Origin: Streptomyces sp. NRRL F-4489
Lineage (GTDB): Bacteria > Actinomycetota > Actinomycetes > Streptomycetales > Streptomycetaceae
Length of the DNA stretch: 64,000 bases
Assembly (NCBI RefSeq): GCF_001509485.1
Contig: NZ_LLZI01000112.1
Coordinates: 162,956-226,955, forward strand
Direction: 5' to 3'
The notes under the pieces were generated by a model that saw only the letters and a list, made by a program, of their open reading frames with translations, made no database searches and was not told the origin of the DNA. The position numbers and the translations under genes are program-made. This document shows, piece after piece, positions 51,961 to 60,937 of the stretch (the stretch's first letter is position 1; the number at the start of each line of letters is the position of its first letter).

Positions 51961-53454
51961 ATGATCGAGGGATATCTGGATCGTGAGAGTGTGCGCGCCG
52001 GGCGGCCGGTGGTCTTTCATGTCTCGACCGATGCCGCGGAATTCCGGGTGCGTTTCTACCGCTTGGGGCGGGAATTGACGTTCATGGCGGAGTCGGGGCC
52101 GTACGGCGGTGTGGCGGCCGCTCCCCCGCCGCATCCGGACGGCGTTCCGGAGCACGCCTCGCCGGCCGTGGACTGGAAGTGGCCGGCGTATCAGCACACC
52201 GTTCCGGAGGACTGGCCGCCGGGGATCTATCTCGCGCATTTCATTGAGGGTGACGAGCGCCGGGCCCGGGCCGTGCCGCTGCTGGACGATTCCGGGATCG
52301 AGGGTTTCGGGCGGGAGTTCTTCGTGGTCCGGCCGGCCCGGCCCGGTGCGAGCGGGGCGCGGATCCTGTACAAGAAATCGACGTTCACCCGGCACGCCTA
52401 CAACCGCGCCGACCGGGAGGATGTCCAGCGGGCCGCCAGCCTCTACGACAACCCGGTGTACCAGGAGGCCGGGCCGGACGGGCCGCGCGGCCACCGGCTC
52501 AGTCTGCACCGCCCGGGCGGGGTGATCGATCTGGCCTACTGGGACGCGCCGTTCCTCGCCTGGCTGGAGCGCAGCGGTTACGCCGTCGACTACTGCACCG
52601 ACCTGGACCTGCACGAGGAGCCCGGTCTGCTGGCGCCGTACCGGCTGCTGCTCAGCGTCGGGCACGACGAGTACTGGAGCGCGGCGATGCGCGAGCACGT
52701 CACGCGGTTCGTCCGCGGCGGCGGGAACGTCGCGTTCCTCAGCGCCAACACCTGCTGGTGGCGGGTGCATCCGGTGGACGGGAACACCGCGTTCGTCAGC
52801 GATACCGACCACCAGGCCGGCGCGGAGTACCCGCATCTGCCGGCGACCGACCAGTGGTGGCCGGCGCCGCCGGACGGCGTCGGCGCGCCGGAGAACGCGC
52901 TGACCGGCGTGAGCTTCCGCAACGGCGGGATGTGGCCGGGCGAATGGCCCGGCGACCGGCCGCGCGAGGGCTATCGGGTGCAGCACGCGGACCACTGGGT
53001 GTACGAGGGCACGGGGCTGCGGGACGGTTCGGACGGCGGGCCGGCCGACGCCCTGGGGGCCGGGACGCCGCTGATCGGCTACGAGTGCGACGGCGCGGCC
53101 TTCGCCCGGGACGCGGAGGGCGTGGCGTACGCCACCGGTGTGGACGGTACGCCGGAGTCGTTCGTCATTCTGGGGATCTACCTCCTGGATCCGGTGCACG
53201 AGGACTTTCACCACCTGAAATGGGGGCACTGGAACTGCCCGGTGCGGGAGCCGGGGATCACCGGTCCGCGCGCGGCCACGATGGGGATCTACACGGCGGG
53301 CGGGACGGTGTTCACGGCCGGGACCACCGACTGGCCGGTGGTCTGCGGCCGGGAACTGGACCCGGGCGTGGTGCGGGTGACCCGTAATGTGCTGGACCGC
53401 CTCTCAGGACCGGGACCGGAGCCGGGCCCGGCTCCGGCTACAGCAGGGCGCTGA
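51961..53454 (+). CDS. N,N-dimethylformamidase large-subunit-like protein
   Basis: A 497-residue protein. It begins with a beta-sandwich (MIEGYLDRESVRAGRPVVFH) and continues with a domain like the C-terminal part of the dimethylformamidase beta subunit (FLAWLERSGYAVDYCTDLDL, LLLSVGHDEYWSAAMREHV, NVAFLSANTCWWRV). In that enzyme iron-bound residues hydrolyse a formamide C-N bond. No small subunit is adjacent. A TAGCAT at 51948-51953 lies 7 nt before ATG 51961, suggesting leaderless translation; ATG 51952 is the alternative. Confidence 0.78.
   Translation: MIEGYLDRESVRAGRPVVFHVSTDAAEFRVRFYRLGRELTFMAESGPYGGVAAAPPPHPDGVPEHASPAVDWKWPAYQHTVPEDWPPGIYLAHFIEGDERRARAVPLLDDSGIEGFGREFFVVRPARPGASGARILYKKSTFTRHAYNRADREDVQRAASLYDNPVYQEAGPDGPRGHRLSLHRPGGVIDLAYWDAPFLAWLERSGYAVDYCTDLDLHEEPGLLAPYRLLLSVGHDEYWSAAMREHVTRFVRGGGNVAFLSANTCWWRVHPVDGNTAFVSDTDHQAGAEYPHLPATDQWWPAPPDGVGAPENALTGVSFRNGGMWPGEWPGDRPREGYRVQHADHWVYEGTGLRDGSDGGPADALGAGTPLIGYECDGAAFARDAEGVAYATGVDGTPESFVILGIYLLDPVHEDFHHLKWGHWNCPVREPGITGPRAATMGIYTAGGTVFTAGTTDWPVVCGRELDPGVVRVTRNVLDRLSGPGPEPGPAPATAGR
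53417..53438. terminator. 22-bp perfect palindrome at convergent gene ends
   Basis: CCGGAGCCGGG and CCCGGCTCCGG are adjacent and fully complementary. The palindrome lies inside the 3' end of the dimethylformamidase-like gene and reaches the HAD gene stop. It has no loop-sized gap, so a terminator role is only possible. Confidence 0.4.
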
Positions 53455-54169
53455 GCGCCGCCAGCGTCGGGATGCGCGCGGCCCCGTCCGGCAGCGGCGG
53501 GGCCGTACCCGCCACCGCCCGGTCCGGGCGCCGCAGATGCACCGCCCGCATCCCGTACGCCAGCGGCCCCGCCACGTCCGCCTCCCACATGTCGCCGACG
53601 AACAGCGCCTCGCGGGGCGCGAGTTGGCAGCGTTCCAGCACCGTGCGGTAGATCAGCGGATGCGGTTTGCGGGCGCCGGCCCGGGCCGAGCTGACCGCTA
53701 CGTCGACCAGCCCGGCCAGCCCCGTGTCCTCAAGGGCGCGGTCCAGGTCCCAGAACCAGTTGGAGCAGACCGCCACCGTCAGGCCCCGGGCGCGCAGTCC
53801 GGCGAGCGCTTCCGGGACGTCGTCGAAGCGGGCCAGGCGGAGATCCTTCATCGCCCGGTCCAGTTCGGCGGCGAGCGGGCCGGCCTGCGCGGCGGGGACG
53901 CCGCAGGCCAGCGCCCGCCGCCGCAGCCGGTCCAGCTCCCAGGCGTGGTACGCCCGTTCGCTGGTGGAGTGCGCGGTGTGCTCCTCGCCGTCGCGGGGGC
54001 CGGCGGACCACTGGTCGCCCCACCGGTCGGCGGCCTCGGCCAGCCCGCGGCGGAGGAAGAGCGGCCGGTGGCTGGGCGGCAGCGGTTCGACCAGCCGCAC
54101 CAGCGTCCCGTAGAAGTCGAGGATCACGCCCCGGACGGCGGTCCGGCGGGGCGGCGCGGGGTCCGGCAC
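53438..54169 (-). CDS. HAD-superfamily hydrolase
   Basis: A 243-residue HAD phosphatase with motif I ILDFYGTLVRL, motif II VAVCSNWFWDLD and motif III/IV KPHPLIYRT and LFVGDMWEADVAG. In motif I the usual DxD reads DFYGT, so the second Asp is replaced by Tyr, which may reduce phosphatase activity or mark a dehalogenase-like variant. GTG 54169 begins 5 bp after the amidinotransferase stop; a GTG at 54127 would start right at motif I. Its 3' end overlaps the convergent gene by 17 bp. Confidence 0.78.
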   Translation of the reverse strand: MPDPAPPRRTAVRGVILDFYGTLVRLVEPLPPSHRPLFLRRGLAEAADRWGDQWSAGPRDGEEHTAHSTSERAYHAWELDRLRRRALACGVPAAQAGPLAAELDRAMKDLRLARFDDVPEALAGLRARGLTVAVCSNWFWDLDRALEDTGLAGLVDVAVSSARAGARKPHPLIYRTVLERCQLAPREALFVGDMWEADVAGPLAYGMRAVHLRRPDRAVAGTAPPLPDGAARIPTLAALSALL

Positions 54170-54174
54170 GCGGA

Positions 54175-55338
54175 TCAGTACCGTCCGTGGCGGTGCGGGA
54201 AGTAGTCCTCCAGGGTGCCCTCCCGTTCGATGTCGACGGTGGCGCAGTGCAGTCCGCCGCCGAACGGCCCCACCGCGCGGAACGGCACCGGCACGATCTC
54301 GAAGCCGTAGCCGGACAGCTGGTCGGCGAGGGCGACTTCCTTCTCCTCGATGCACAGGGTGTTGGGGTCGAGGTTGAGCATGTTTCCGGCCAGCCAGGGG
54401 CTGCAGTACGAGAGCTTCGGCGGATGGTCCCAGCTGGCGGGCTGGACCGCCTCGATGATCTCCCAGTCGTTAAGGCGGAAGAACTCCATCAGCTCGGCGT
54501 CGGCGAGCCGTTCGCCGCAGTGCAGCACCAGTCCGGGGCGCAGCGGCACCCAGGTGGCGTCGATGTGCAGCGGGTGGGTGTTGGTGGAGGTCACCGCGTG
54601 CACCCGGTGGTCGGGGAAATGGCGTTTGAGCCACTGGTAGCCGCTGCGGTTGGTGACGAACGAGAGCTGGACGAAGAGGTCCTTGCCGAAGCGGGCGATA
54701 TCGGCCGCGTCGAACAGCGGCTCCTCCTCGGTGAGCACCAGGTCGTAGTCGCGGACGCGGGCGAGCTGCACGTCGGTGGGGAGGTCGTTGTAGGTGTCCC
54801 AGAAGCCCGCGTGGTAGGAGGCGTCGGTGAGCCGGGGCTTGGGGGCGGCCTCCCAGCGCATGTCCGGGTCGGCGGTGAACAGCTGCTGGAGCAGCGGCCG
54901 GTAGCAGAGGTACTCGAACCACCGGCTGCGGTACGACATGGTCGCTTCGAGGATCTCGTTGCCGACGGTCAGCAGCAGATCGCGCGGCGGCATGCAGCCG
55001 GACATCGTCTCCTGGGTCCAGTCCGGGGTGCTGACCGGCTGGTTGAAGTCCAGCGGGGTGGGGCGGTCGACGCGGATGCCGCGGCGGCGCAGCAGTGCGG
55101 CGAAGTTGTCCAGCTGCTCGTTGGCCTCGGCGGTCATCTCCTCCGGCATCGGGCCGTAGGTGCCCAGCGGGAAGCCGTCGTCGGGGAAGTCCCGGCGGAT
55201 GGCCGGCTCGGGGGCCTGCACCACCGTGTTGTCGGCGCGTCCGACGACGACGTGCCGCAGGGGATCCCAGCCGTTCCAGGAATTGACTTTCACCGGGCGG
55301 GTGGCCGGATCTGCGGCCGTCGTGCCGTAGTCAGTCAC
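54175..55338 (-). CDS. glycine-type amidinotransferase
   Basis: A 387-residue enzyme of the arginine:X amidinotransferase family (GATM, StrB1, CyrA). It opens with VNSWNGWDPLRHVVVGRAD. The catalytic His is in NTHPLHIDATWVPLRPG (about residue 258) and the catalytic Cys in GGGLHCATVDIER (about 364). The acidic partners lie around LLLTVGNEILEA. It transfers the guanidino carbon from arginine to an amine, giving guanidinoacetate if the acceptor is glycine or a guanidinylated aminocyclitol if as in StrB1. The length favours the glycine type. GTG 55338 follows AAGGG. It heads a minus-strand unit with the HAD gene. Confidence 0.88.
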   Translation of the reverse strand: MTDYGTTAADPATRPVKVNSWNGWDPLRHVVVGRADNTVVQAPEPAIRRDFPDDGFPLGTYGPMPEEMTAEANEQLDNFAALLRRRGIRVDRPTPLDFNQPVSTPDWTQETMSGCMPPRDLLLTVGNEILEATMSYRSRWFEYLCYRPLLQQLFTADPDMRWEAAPKPRLTDASYHAGFWDTYNDLPTDVQLARVRDYDLVLTEEEPLFDAADIARFGKDLFVQLSFVTNRSGYQWLKRHFPDHRVHAVTSTNTHPLHIDATWVPLRPGLVLHCGERLADAELMEFFRLNDWEIIEAVQPASWDHPPKLSYCSPWLAGNMLNLDPNTLCIEEKEVALADQLSGYGFEIVPVPFRAVGPFGGGLHCATVDIEREGTLEDYFPHRHGRY

Positions 55339-55634
55339 GTGCAAACCCTTCGATAGGGGACGTGGGAGACACCCGAGCAAAACTGAGGCAGCGGGGGCTC
55401 CACCGTCAAGAGCGGATCATGCGGGCAGCGCGCCTTTTGCGTCAAAACCGCGATGGCTTTACTCCGCCGTAGCCAAGATCGGCATACCGTCCGGCCTGCC
55501 GTACGGGTGGTGCGGGTTTCTCCGGCCGATCGTTTCCGGGCACCCGATTTTCTGGCCGGAAAGAATCCCCGGGGTGAGCGGCGGGAAACGCAGGGGTAGA
55601 TACAGCCGGTTCCCGTCAACGGATGGAGGAGCTC
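55339..55634. other. divergent control region of the guanidino cluster
   Basis: About 296 bp between the amidinotransferase and the sugar-binding lipoprotein, with locally lower GC and no convincing coding sequence. It should hold promoters for both directions. I see no known operator; short AT-richer stretches lie near 55375-55385 and 55432-55455. Confidence 0.4.
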
Positions 55635-56927
55635 ATGGCCGGGCGGATCTCCCGTTTAGCGGCGGGCCTGGGAGCGGGTGCCGTGCTGGTCTCGCTGGCC
55701 GGGTGCGGTGGGGGCAAACCGGTCGCGGCCGCGGACCGGACCGGCGAGCTGACGGTGTGGCTGACCGTGGACGCCCAGGAGAGCTGGCCGGATCTGGTGG
55801 CCGAGGTCAACCGGCGGTTCCGGCGGACGTATCCGAAGATCAAGGTCACCGTGCAGTACCAGCAGTGGACCACGAAGAACCAGAAGATCGATGCCGCGCT
55901 CGCCGGGCGGAAGGTCCCCGATGTGATCGAAATGGGGAACAGCGAAACCACCAATTACATTGTCAACGGCGCCTTCACCACCATCGATCCCGCGAAATAC
56001 GACCATTCCGCGCAGTGGCTTCCGGCGCTCCGCGACGCCTGCCGGTACGAGGGAAAGACGTACTGTGTCCCGTATTACGTCGGCGCCCGGGTGGGAATCT
56101 ACCGCACCGATCTGCTCGCCCGCGTCGGAGTGGCGGCGGCGCCGCGCAGCTATTCCGAACTCCGCGCCGATCTCGACAAGCTGAAGGCCGGGTTCGGCGC
56201 CGCCGACCGGAATTTCTCGGCGCTCTACATGCCCGGCCGCTACTGGTACGCGGCGATGGCCTTCGTCAAGGACGCCGGCGGCGAGATCGCGGTACAGGCC
56301 AACGGCCGCTGGCACGGCACCCTCTCCTCCGCGAAGTCCGTCGCCGGGCTCACCGCCTGGAAAGACCTCCTGGACGCGTACTACACAGGGGACCGCTCCA
56401 AGGACAACGGGGACGAGCCGGCCGTCGTCGGCCAGGGCAAGGTCGGGATGTTCTACGGCAACACCTGGGAGGCGAAGGCGGCCACCGACAGCCGCTCGGG
56501 CGGTGATCCGGCGCTGCGCGGGAAGTTCACCACGTTCGCCTTCCCGGGCCCGTCCGGAAAGCTGCTGCCGCCGTTCCTGGGCGGCTCGACCCTGGCCGTG
56601 CCCGCGAAGTCCGCGCAGCCGGACCTGGCACAGGACTGGATCAAGCTGTTCACCGACCGCACCTCGCAGCGCCGCCTGATCGCCGCCGACACCCTGCCCA
56701 ACAACACCGTCCAGCTGCGGGAGGTGGCGGCCGGCGGCCTCAACGGCCCGGCCGCGCGCGCCGCCGAGCACGGCTGGGTGACCCCGCCGGCGCCCGGCTG
56801 GACGGCGGTGGAGAAGTCCAATGTGCTGCCCGAGATGCTCCAGGACATCGCGACCGGCAAGCAGTCGGTGGCGGACGCCGCGCGGGCCGCGGACCGCCGG
56901 ATCGACGCCGTGATCAACGAGCGCTGA
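55635..56927 (+). CDS. sugar ABC transporter substrate-binding lipoprotein (CUT1 type)
   Basis: A 430-residue lipoprotein: lipobox LAGC with Cys24, then an extracellular solute-binding fold of the maltose-binding class (GELTVWLTVDAQESWPDLVA, VPDVIEMGNSETTNYI, GQGKVGMFYGNTWEAKA). Codon 8 (55656-55658) is TTA, so translation in the producing strain probably requires bldA tRNA. ATG 55635 has GGAGGAG just before it. Two permeases follow but no ATPase; streptomycetes usually supply the shared ATPase MsiK for such importers. Confidence 0.9.
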   Translation: MAGRISRLAAGLGAGAVLVSLAGCGGGKPVAAADRTGELTVWLTVDAQESWPDLVAEVNRRFRRTYPKIKVTVQYQQWTTKNQKIDAALAGRKVPDVIEMGNSETTNYIVNGAFTTIDPAKYDHSAQWLPALRDACRYEGKTYCVPYYVGARVGIYRTDLLARVGVAAAPRSYSELRADLDKLKAGFGAADRNFSALYMPGRYWYAAMAFVKDAGGEIAVQANGRWHGTLSSAKSVAGLTAWKDLLDAYYTGDRSKDNGDEPAVVGQGKVGMFYGNTWEAKAATDSRSGGDPALRGKFTTFAFPGPSGKLLPPFLGGSTLAVPAKSAQPDLAQDWIKLFTDRTSQRRLIAADTLPNNTVQLREVAAGGLNGPAARAAEHGWVTPPAPGWTAVEKSNVLPEMLQDIATGKQSVADAARAADRRIDAVINER

Positions 56928-56932
56928 CGGCG

Positions 56933-57868
56933 GTGGGGACCGTGGAGCAGCCGCCGCGCCCGCCGCGCGCCGCCCGGGTGCGGCGGCTGGCGCTGCCGTA
57001 TCTGCTGATCGCGCCGACCGTGCTGGCGCTCGCCGCGGTCCTCGGCTACCCGCTCGCCGACCTGCTGGTGCTGTCGTTCCAGGGCATGACCCGGCGCGAG
57101 CTGTTCTCGGGGGCCGCGCCGCCCTGGGCCGGGCTCGCCAACTACCGCTCGATCCTGACCGACGGCTTCTTCTGGACGGTGGTCGGCCGCACCGCGCTGT
57201 TCACGGTGGTCTGCGTGGCGGCGACGATGGTGCTGTCGCTGCTGGTGGCGCTGCTGATGCGGGCGGTGGCGCGCGGGGTGCGGACGCTGATGACCGGGGT
57301 CCTGGTCGCCGTGTGGGCGATGCCGGTGATGGTCGCGGCGTCCATCTTCCGCTGGCTGACCGACGCGGACTACGGCGTCGTCAACTGGCTGCTGAGCCGC
57401 CTGCCGGGGCTCGATATCGCCAAGCACAACTGGTTCGAGAACCCCTGGCAGGGCTTCGCCGTGATCACCGCGGTGGTGGTCTGGGGCGCCGTCCCGTTCG
57501 CCGCGCTGACCCTGCTCGCCGCGCTGAGCCAGGTGCCCGCCGAGCTGGCGGAGGCGGCGCTGGTGGACGGCGCCCGGCCCCGGCAGCTGTTCCGGTACGT
57601 GACCTGGCCGGTGATCCGGCCGACCGCGGTCCTGGTCACCTCGCTGTGCGCCATCTGGGACTTCGGGGTCTTCAACCAGATCTGGCTGATGCGCGGCGGC
57701 CAGCCGGAGAAGGAGTACTACCTGCTCGGCGTCTACTCGTTCACCGAGTCCTTCGCGGTCAACCGCTACAGCGCCGGCGCGGCGATCGCGGTGCTGACCG
57801 TCCTGATGCTGCTGGCCGGCGCGGTGGTCTACGTCCGGCAGCTCGTCCACCTGGGAGCGGCCGAGTGA
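56933..57868 (+). CDS. sugar ABC transporter permease 1
   Basis: A 311-residue MalF-like permease with six predicted helices and the EAA loop PAELAEAALVDGARPRQLFR. It starts at GTG 56933 (or 56942), 5 bp after the binding-protein stop. Confidence 0.88.
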   Translation: MGTVEQPPRPPRAARVRRLALPYLLIAPTVLALAAVLGYPLADLLVLSFQGMTRRELFSGAAPPWAGLANYRSILTDGFFWTVVGRTALFTVVCVAATMVLSLLVALLMRAVARGVRTLMTGVLVAVWAMPVMVAASIFRWLTDADYGVVNWLLSRLPGLDIAKHNWFENPWQGFAVITAVVVWGAVPFAALTLLAALSQVPAELAEAALVDGARPRQLFRYVTWPVIRPTAVLVTSLCAIWDFGVFNQIWLMRGGQPEKEYYLLGVYSFTESFAVNRYSAGAAIAVLTVLMLLAGAVVYVRQLVHLGAAE

Positions 57869-58704
57869 CCCGGGCCCCCGGCCGCACCCGGCGGCGCGCG
57901 GCGGCCAACGCCCTCGGGCTGCTCTTCGCCGCCGCGATGGCCTTCCCGCTCTACTGGATGCTGCTCACCGCCTTCCGCCCGGCCACCGAGATCCACGCCG
58001 ACCCGCCGCACTTCCTGCCCGGCCATCTGACGCTGGAGCACTTCCGGCGGGCGCTGGGCACCGCCACGTTCTGGGCCAATGTCCGTTCCAGCGTGCTGAT
58101 CGGCGCCGGTACGGTGCTGGTGTCGCTGCTGATCGGGACGCTGGCGGCGTTCGCGCTGGCCCGCTTCTCGTTCGCCGGCCGCAAGGCGCTGGTGCTGGTG
58201 ATCCTCGGCGTGCAGATGGTCCCGCTGGCCGGGCTCATCATCCCCCTCTACCTGCTGCTGAGCGACGCCGGACTGACCGACAGCCTGCTGGGCGTGATCC
58301 TCACCTACCTGGTGTTCATGCTGCCGTTCACGGTGTGGCTGCTGCGCGGTTTCATCGCCGCCGTCCCGGCCGAGCTGGAGGAGGCCGCGATGACCGACGG
58401 CTGCACCCGGCTCGGGGCGTTCCGCCGGGTGGTGCTGCCGCTGCTCGCGCCGGGCCTGGTGGCGACGTCCATCTACGCGCTGGTGCAGGCGTGGAACGAG
58501 TACGTACTGGCCTATGTGCTGCTGTCCAGCAACGACAAGCAGACCCTCAGCATCTGGCTGCTGTCCTTCCAGACCAGCTTCGGCACCGACTACGGCGGTC
58601 TGATGGCCGGTGCCACGCTCACCGCGCTCCCGGTCGCGGTCTTCTTCGCGCTCGTCCAGCGGCGGATCGGCGCGGGTCTGGCCGCCGGCGCGGTCAAAGG
58701 GTGA
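57865..58704 (+). CDS. sugar ABC transporter permease 2
   Basis: A 279-residue MalG-like permease with six helices and the EAA loop PAELEEAAMTDGCTRLGAFR. GTG overlaps the preceding stop (GTGA). No ATPase gene follows; the next gene encodes a radical SAM enzyme, which ties transport to the local pathway. Confidence 0.9.
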   Translation: MTRAPGRTRRRAAANALGLLFAAAMAFPLYWMLLTAFRPATEIHADPPHFLPGHLTLEHFRRALGTATFWANVRSSVLIGAGTVLVSLLIGTLAAFALARFSFAGRKALVLVILGVQMVPLAGLIIPLYLLLSDAGLTDSLLGVILTYLVFMLPFTVWLLRGFIAAVPAELEEAAMTDGCTRLGAFRRVVLPLLAPGLVATSIYALVQAWNEYVLAYVLLSSNDKQTLSIWLLSFQTSFGTDYGGLMAGATLTALPVAVFFALVQRRIGAGLAAGAVKG

Positions 58705-58787
58705 GCGGTGAGCCTTCGTTCGTACGCGCCCGGCCGGCGGACCGGTGTCCGCCGGTGTACGGAATCCCCGACCTCACAGGAGAACTT

Positions 58788-59900
58788 GTGACGTTCGACC
58801 GTCTCGATCTGGTGTCGAAGCTGTACCAGCCGTCCGGGTGGCCCCGGATCGTGGAAGCCGCCACCGGCTCCCGCACCAGCGGCCCCCTGGTCGTGGATCT
58901 GGACCCGACGACCTTCTGTGACCTGGCCTGCCCGGAGTGCATCAGCGGAAAGCTGCTCAACCAGGGGCGCTTCACCCCCGAACGGCTGGCGGAACTGGCC
59001 GGTGAACTGGTGGAGATGAAGGTCCGGGCGGTGGTCCTCATAGGCGGCGGGGAACCGCTCGCCCACCGGGGCACGCGGCAGGTGCTGCGGGTCCTCGGGG
59101 AGGCCGGTATCGCCCTCGGCGTGGTCACCAACGGCACCCTGATCAAGCAGAATCTGGCCGAACTCGCCGCCTACGCCTCGTGGGTTCGGGTCTCCATGGA
59201 CGCCGGGACGAGCCAGACGTACCGGCTCTTCCGCCCGGACCGCAAGGGCCGCAGCGTCTTCGACAAGGTCGTCGCCAATATGCGGCTGCTGGCTCGGGAG
59301 AAGCGCGGCGCGCTGGGCTACTCGTTCCTGGTGATGACCCGGCAGGAGCGGGACGGCACCGTCGTCAGCAACCACCACGAGGTGCTGCGGGCCGCCGAAC
59401 TCGCCCATGACATCGGCTGCGACTACTTCGAGACCAAGGCGATGTTCGACGACGGGCACCATGTGGTGCAGGTGCCGCAGGAAGTGCTGGCCTCGGTGGA
59501 GGAGCAGCTGGCCAAGGCCGCCGCGCTGACCGGGGACGGCTTCGAGATCGTCAACTCCTCGACGCTGACATCGCTGCGGAACCGGGTCGGGCCGGTGCAG
59601 GAGAAGTACTACCACCGCTGCCGGGTCGCCGAGCTGCGGACCCTGGTGACCCCGTCGGGGGTGTACGTGTGCTCGTACCACCGGGGGAACGAGGGGGCCC
59701 GGATCGGGGACGCGGTGACCGAGAGCCTGCCGGAGATCTGGCGAACCTCGGACCGCGGGATCGTGGACCCGAGCCGGGACTGCCGCTTCCACTGCGCCCG
59801 CCACCGCTCCAACCTCGAACTCGACGCGATCGGGGCCGGAACGGCGGCGGGCACGGTGGTCCCGCCGGAGCCGGGGACGGACTACGACCCGTTCATCTAG
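58788..59900 (+). CDS. radical SAM enzyme with SPASM-like C-terminus
   Basis: A 370-residue radical SAM protein. The cluster ligands are in TTFCDLACPECISGK (CX3CX2C), followed by VVLIGGGEPLAHRG and VVTNGTLIKQNL. The C-terminal part has additional cysteines (RCRVAELRT, VYVCSYHRG, DCRFHCARHR) that could hold an auxiliary cluster. Such enzymes act on peptides, aminocyclitols or sugars. GTG 58788 follows AGGAG. It overlaps the 3' end of the convergent GHMP kinase gene by 4 bp. No RiPP precursor is visible nearby. Confidence 0.85.
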   Translation: MTFDRLDLVSKLYQPSGWPRIVEAATGSRTSGPLVVDLDPTTFCDLACPECISGKLLNQGRFTPERLAELAGELVEMKVRAVVLIGGGEPLAHRGTRQVLRVLGEAGIALGVVTNGTLIKQNLAELAAYASWVRVSMDAGTSQTYRLFRPDRKGRSVFDKVVANMRLLAREKRGALGYSFLVMTRQERDGTVVSNHHEVLRAAELAHDIGCDYFETKAMFDDGHHVVQVPQEVLASVEEQLAKAAALTGDGFEIVNSSTLTSLRNRVGPVQEKYYHRCRVAELRTLVTPSGVYVCSYHRGNEGARIGDAVTESLPEIWRTSDRGIVDPSRDCRFHCARHRSNLELDAIGAGTAAGTVVPPEPGTDYDPFI

Positions 59901-60937
59901 GCGCCTGGCCGGCCGGTGGTCTGCCCGGCCGGGGCCGCGGCGAGGTCCGGAGCCAGGCCCGCCGCGGCCCGGGCCGGGATGACCCGGGCCCGCGGGTGCG
60001 CCGGGGCGAGCGCCCGCCGGAGGCGGGCCACCACCTCGGCGCGGTCGGCGGCCGGGCAGACGCCGACCAGGGCTCCGCCGCCGCCGGCCCCGCTGAGTTT
60101 CAGCGGCAGGCCGGCGGCGCGCCGGGCCAGCGTCCGCAGGTCCTCCAGCAGCGGCGTGGACATGCCCTGGAGGTCCCGCATCGCGGTGTGCGCGGCGGTC
60201 ATCGCGGTGCCCAGCGCCGCCAGGTCGCGGCGGTGGACGGCGTCCCAGACGGCGGCCGAGGCGGCGTCGGTCCGCTCCCGGTAGGCGGCCAGCCGGGCGT
60301 CGCCGGTGGCCAGTTGCCCGCGGACCGTGCGGATGTGGTCGCTGGTGTCCTTCCGGGTGCCGGAGTCCAGGACGACCACGGCCCACTCGCCGGGGAAATC
60401 CGCGCGCTCCCTGATCTCCGGCAGGCCGGTGGTGCGCCCGTCGAGCAGCAGCAGACCGCCGGCGATGACCGCGAGGTGGTCCATCCCGCCGCCGTTGAAC
60501 ACCGCGAACTCGAACTCGTACGCCCACCGGGCCAGCGTCGCGGCGGGCACCGGCGGGCTCCCGGGCGGCGCGGCGGCGTCGGTGAACGCCCGGAACAGCG
60601 CCACGATCAGCGCGGTGGAGGAGGACAGTCCGCTGGCCGCGGGGGCGTCGCTGCGCACCGTGACGGCCGGGGGCCGGTCGCCGAGGCCGGGCAGCCGGGA
60701 GCGCAGGAACGCCCACACCTCGTCCGCCCAGCCGCCGCCCTCCGGGGCCGCGGGCCGGGCCCCCGGCGGGCGCACCGCGACCGTGGTCATCAGGTCCAGG
60801 GCGAGGCTGACCGAGCGGCCGCCCAGCCAGTCCAGGTCCTCGCCGGACAGGCAGGCCCGGCACGGTACCGCCACCTGCCCCCGGGGGCGCGCCGCCGCCC
60901 CGTCCGCCGTTTCGGACACCGTGCTCGATCCGCTCAT
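59897..60937 (-). CDS. GHMP-family sugar kinase
   Basis: A 346-residue GHMP kinase: substrate motif PCRACLSGEDLDWLGGRSVS, ATP-binding PAASGLSSSTALIVALF (about residue 100) and C-terminal KLSGAGGGGALVGVCP. It resembles galactokinase/heptose-kinase members and should phosphorylate a sugar at the anomeric or other hydroxyl. The ATG overlaps the Nudix gene stop (ATGA). Confidence 0.85.
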   Translation of the reverse strand: MSGSSTVSETADGAAARPRGQVAVPCRACLSGEDLDWLGGRSVSLALDLMTTVAVRPPGARPAAPEGGGWADEVWAFLRSRLPGLGDRPPAVTVRSDAPAASGLSSSTALIVALFRAFTDAAAPPGSPPVPAATLARWAYEFEFAVFNGGGMDHLAVIAGGLLLLDGRTTGLPEIRERADFPGEWAVVVLDSGTRKDTSDHIRTVRGQLATGDARLAAYRERTDAASAAVWDAVHRRDLAALGTAMTAAHTAMRDLQGMSTPLLEDLRTLARRAAGLPLKLSGAGGGGALVGVCPAADRAEVVARLRRALAPAHPRARVIPARAAAGLAPDLAAAPAGQTTGRPGA

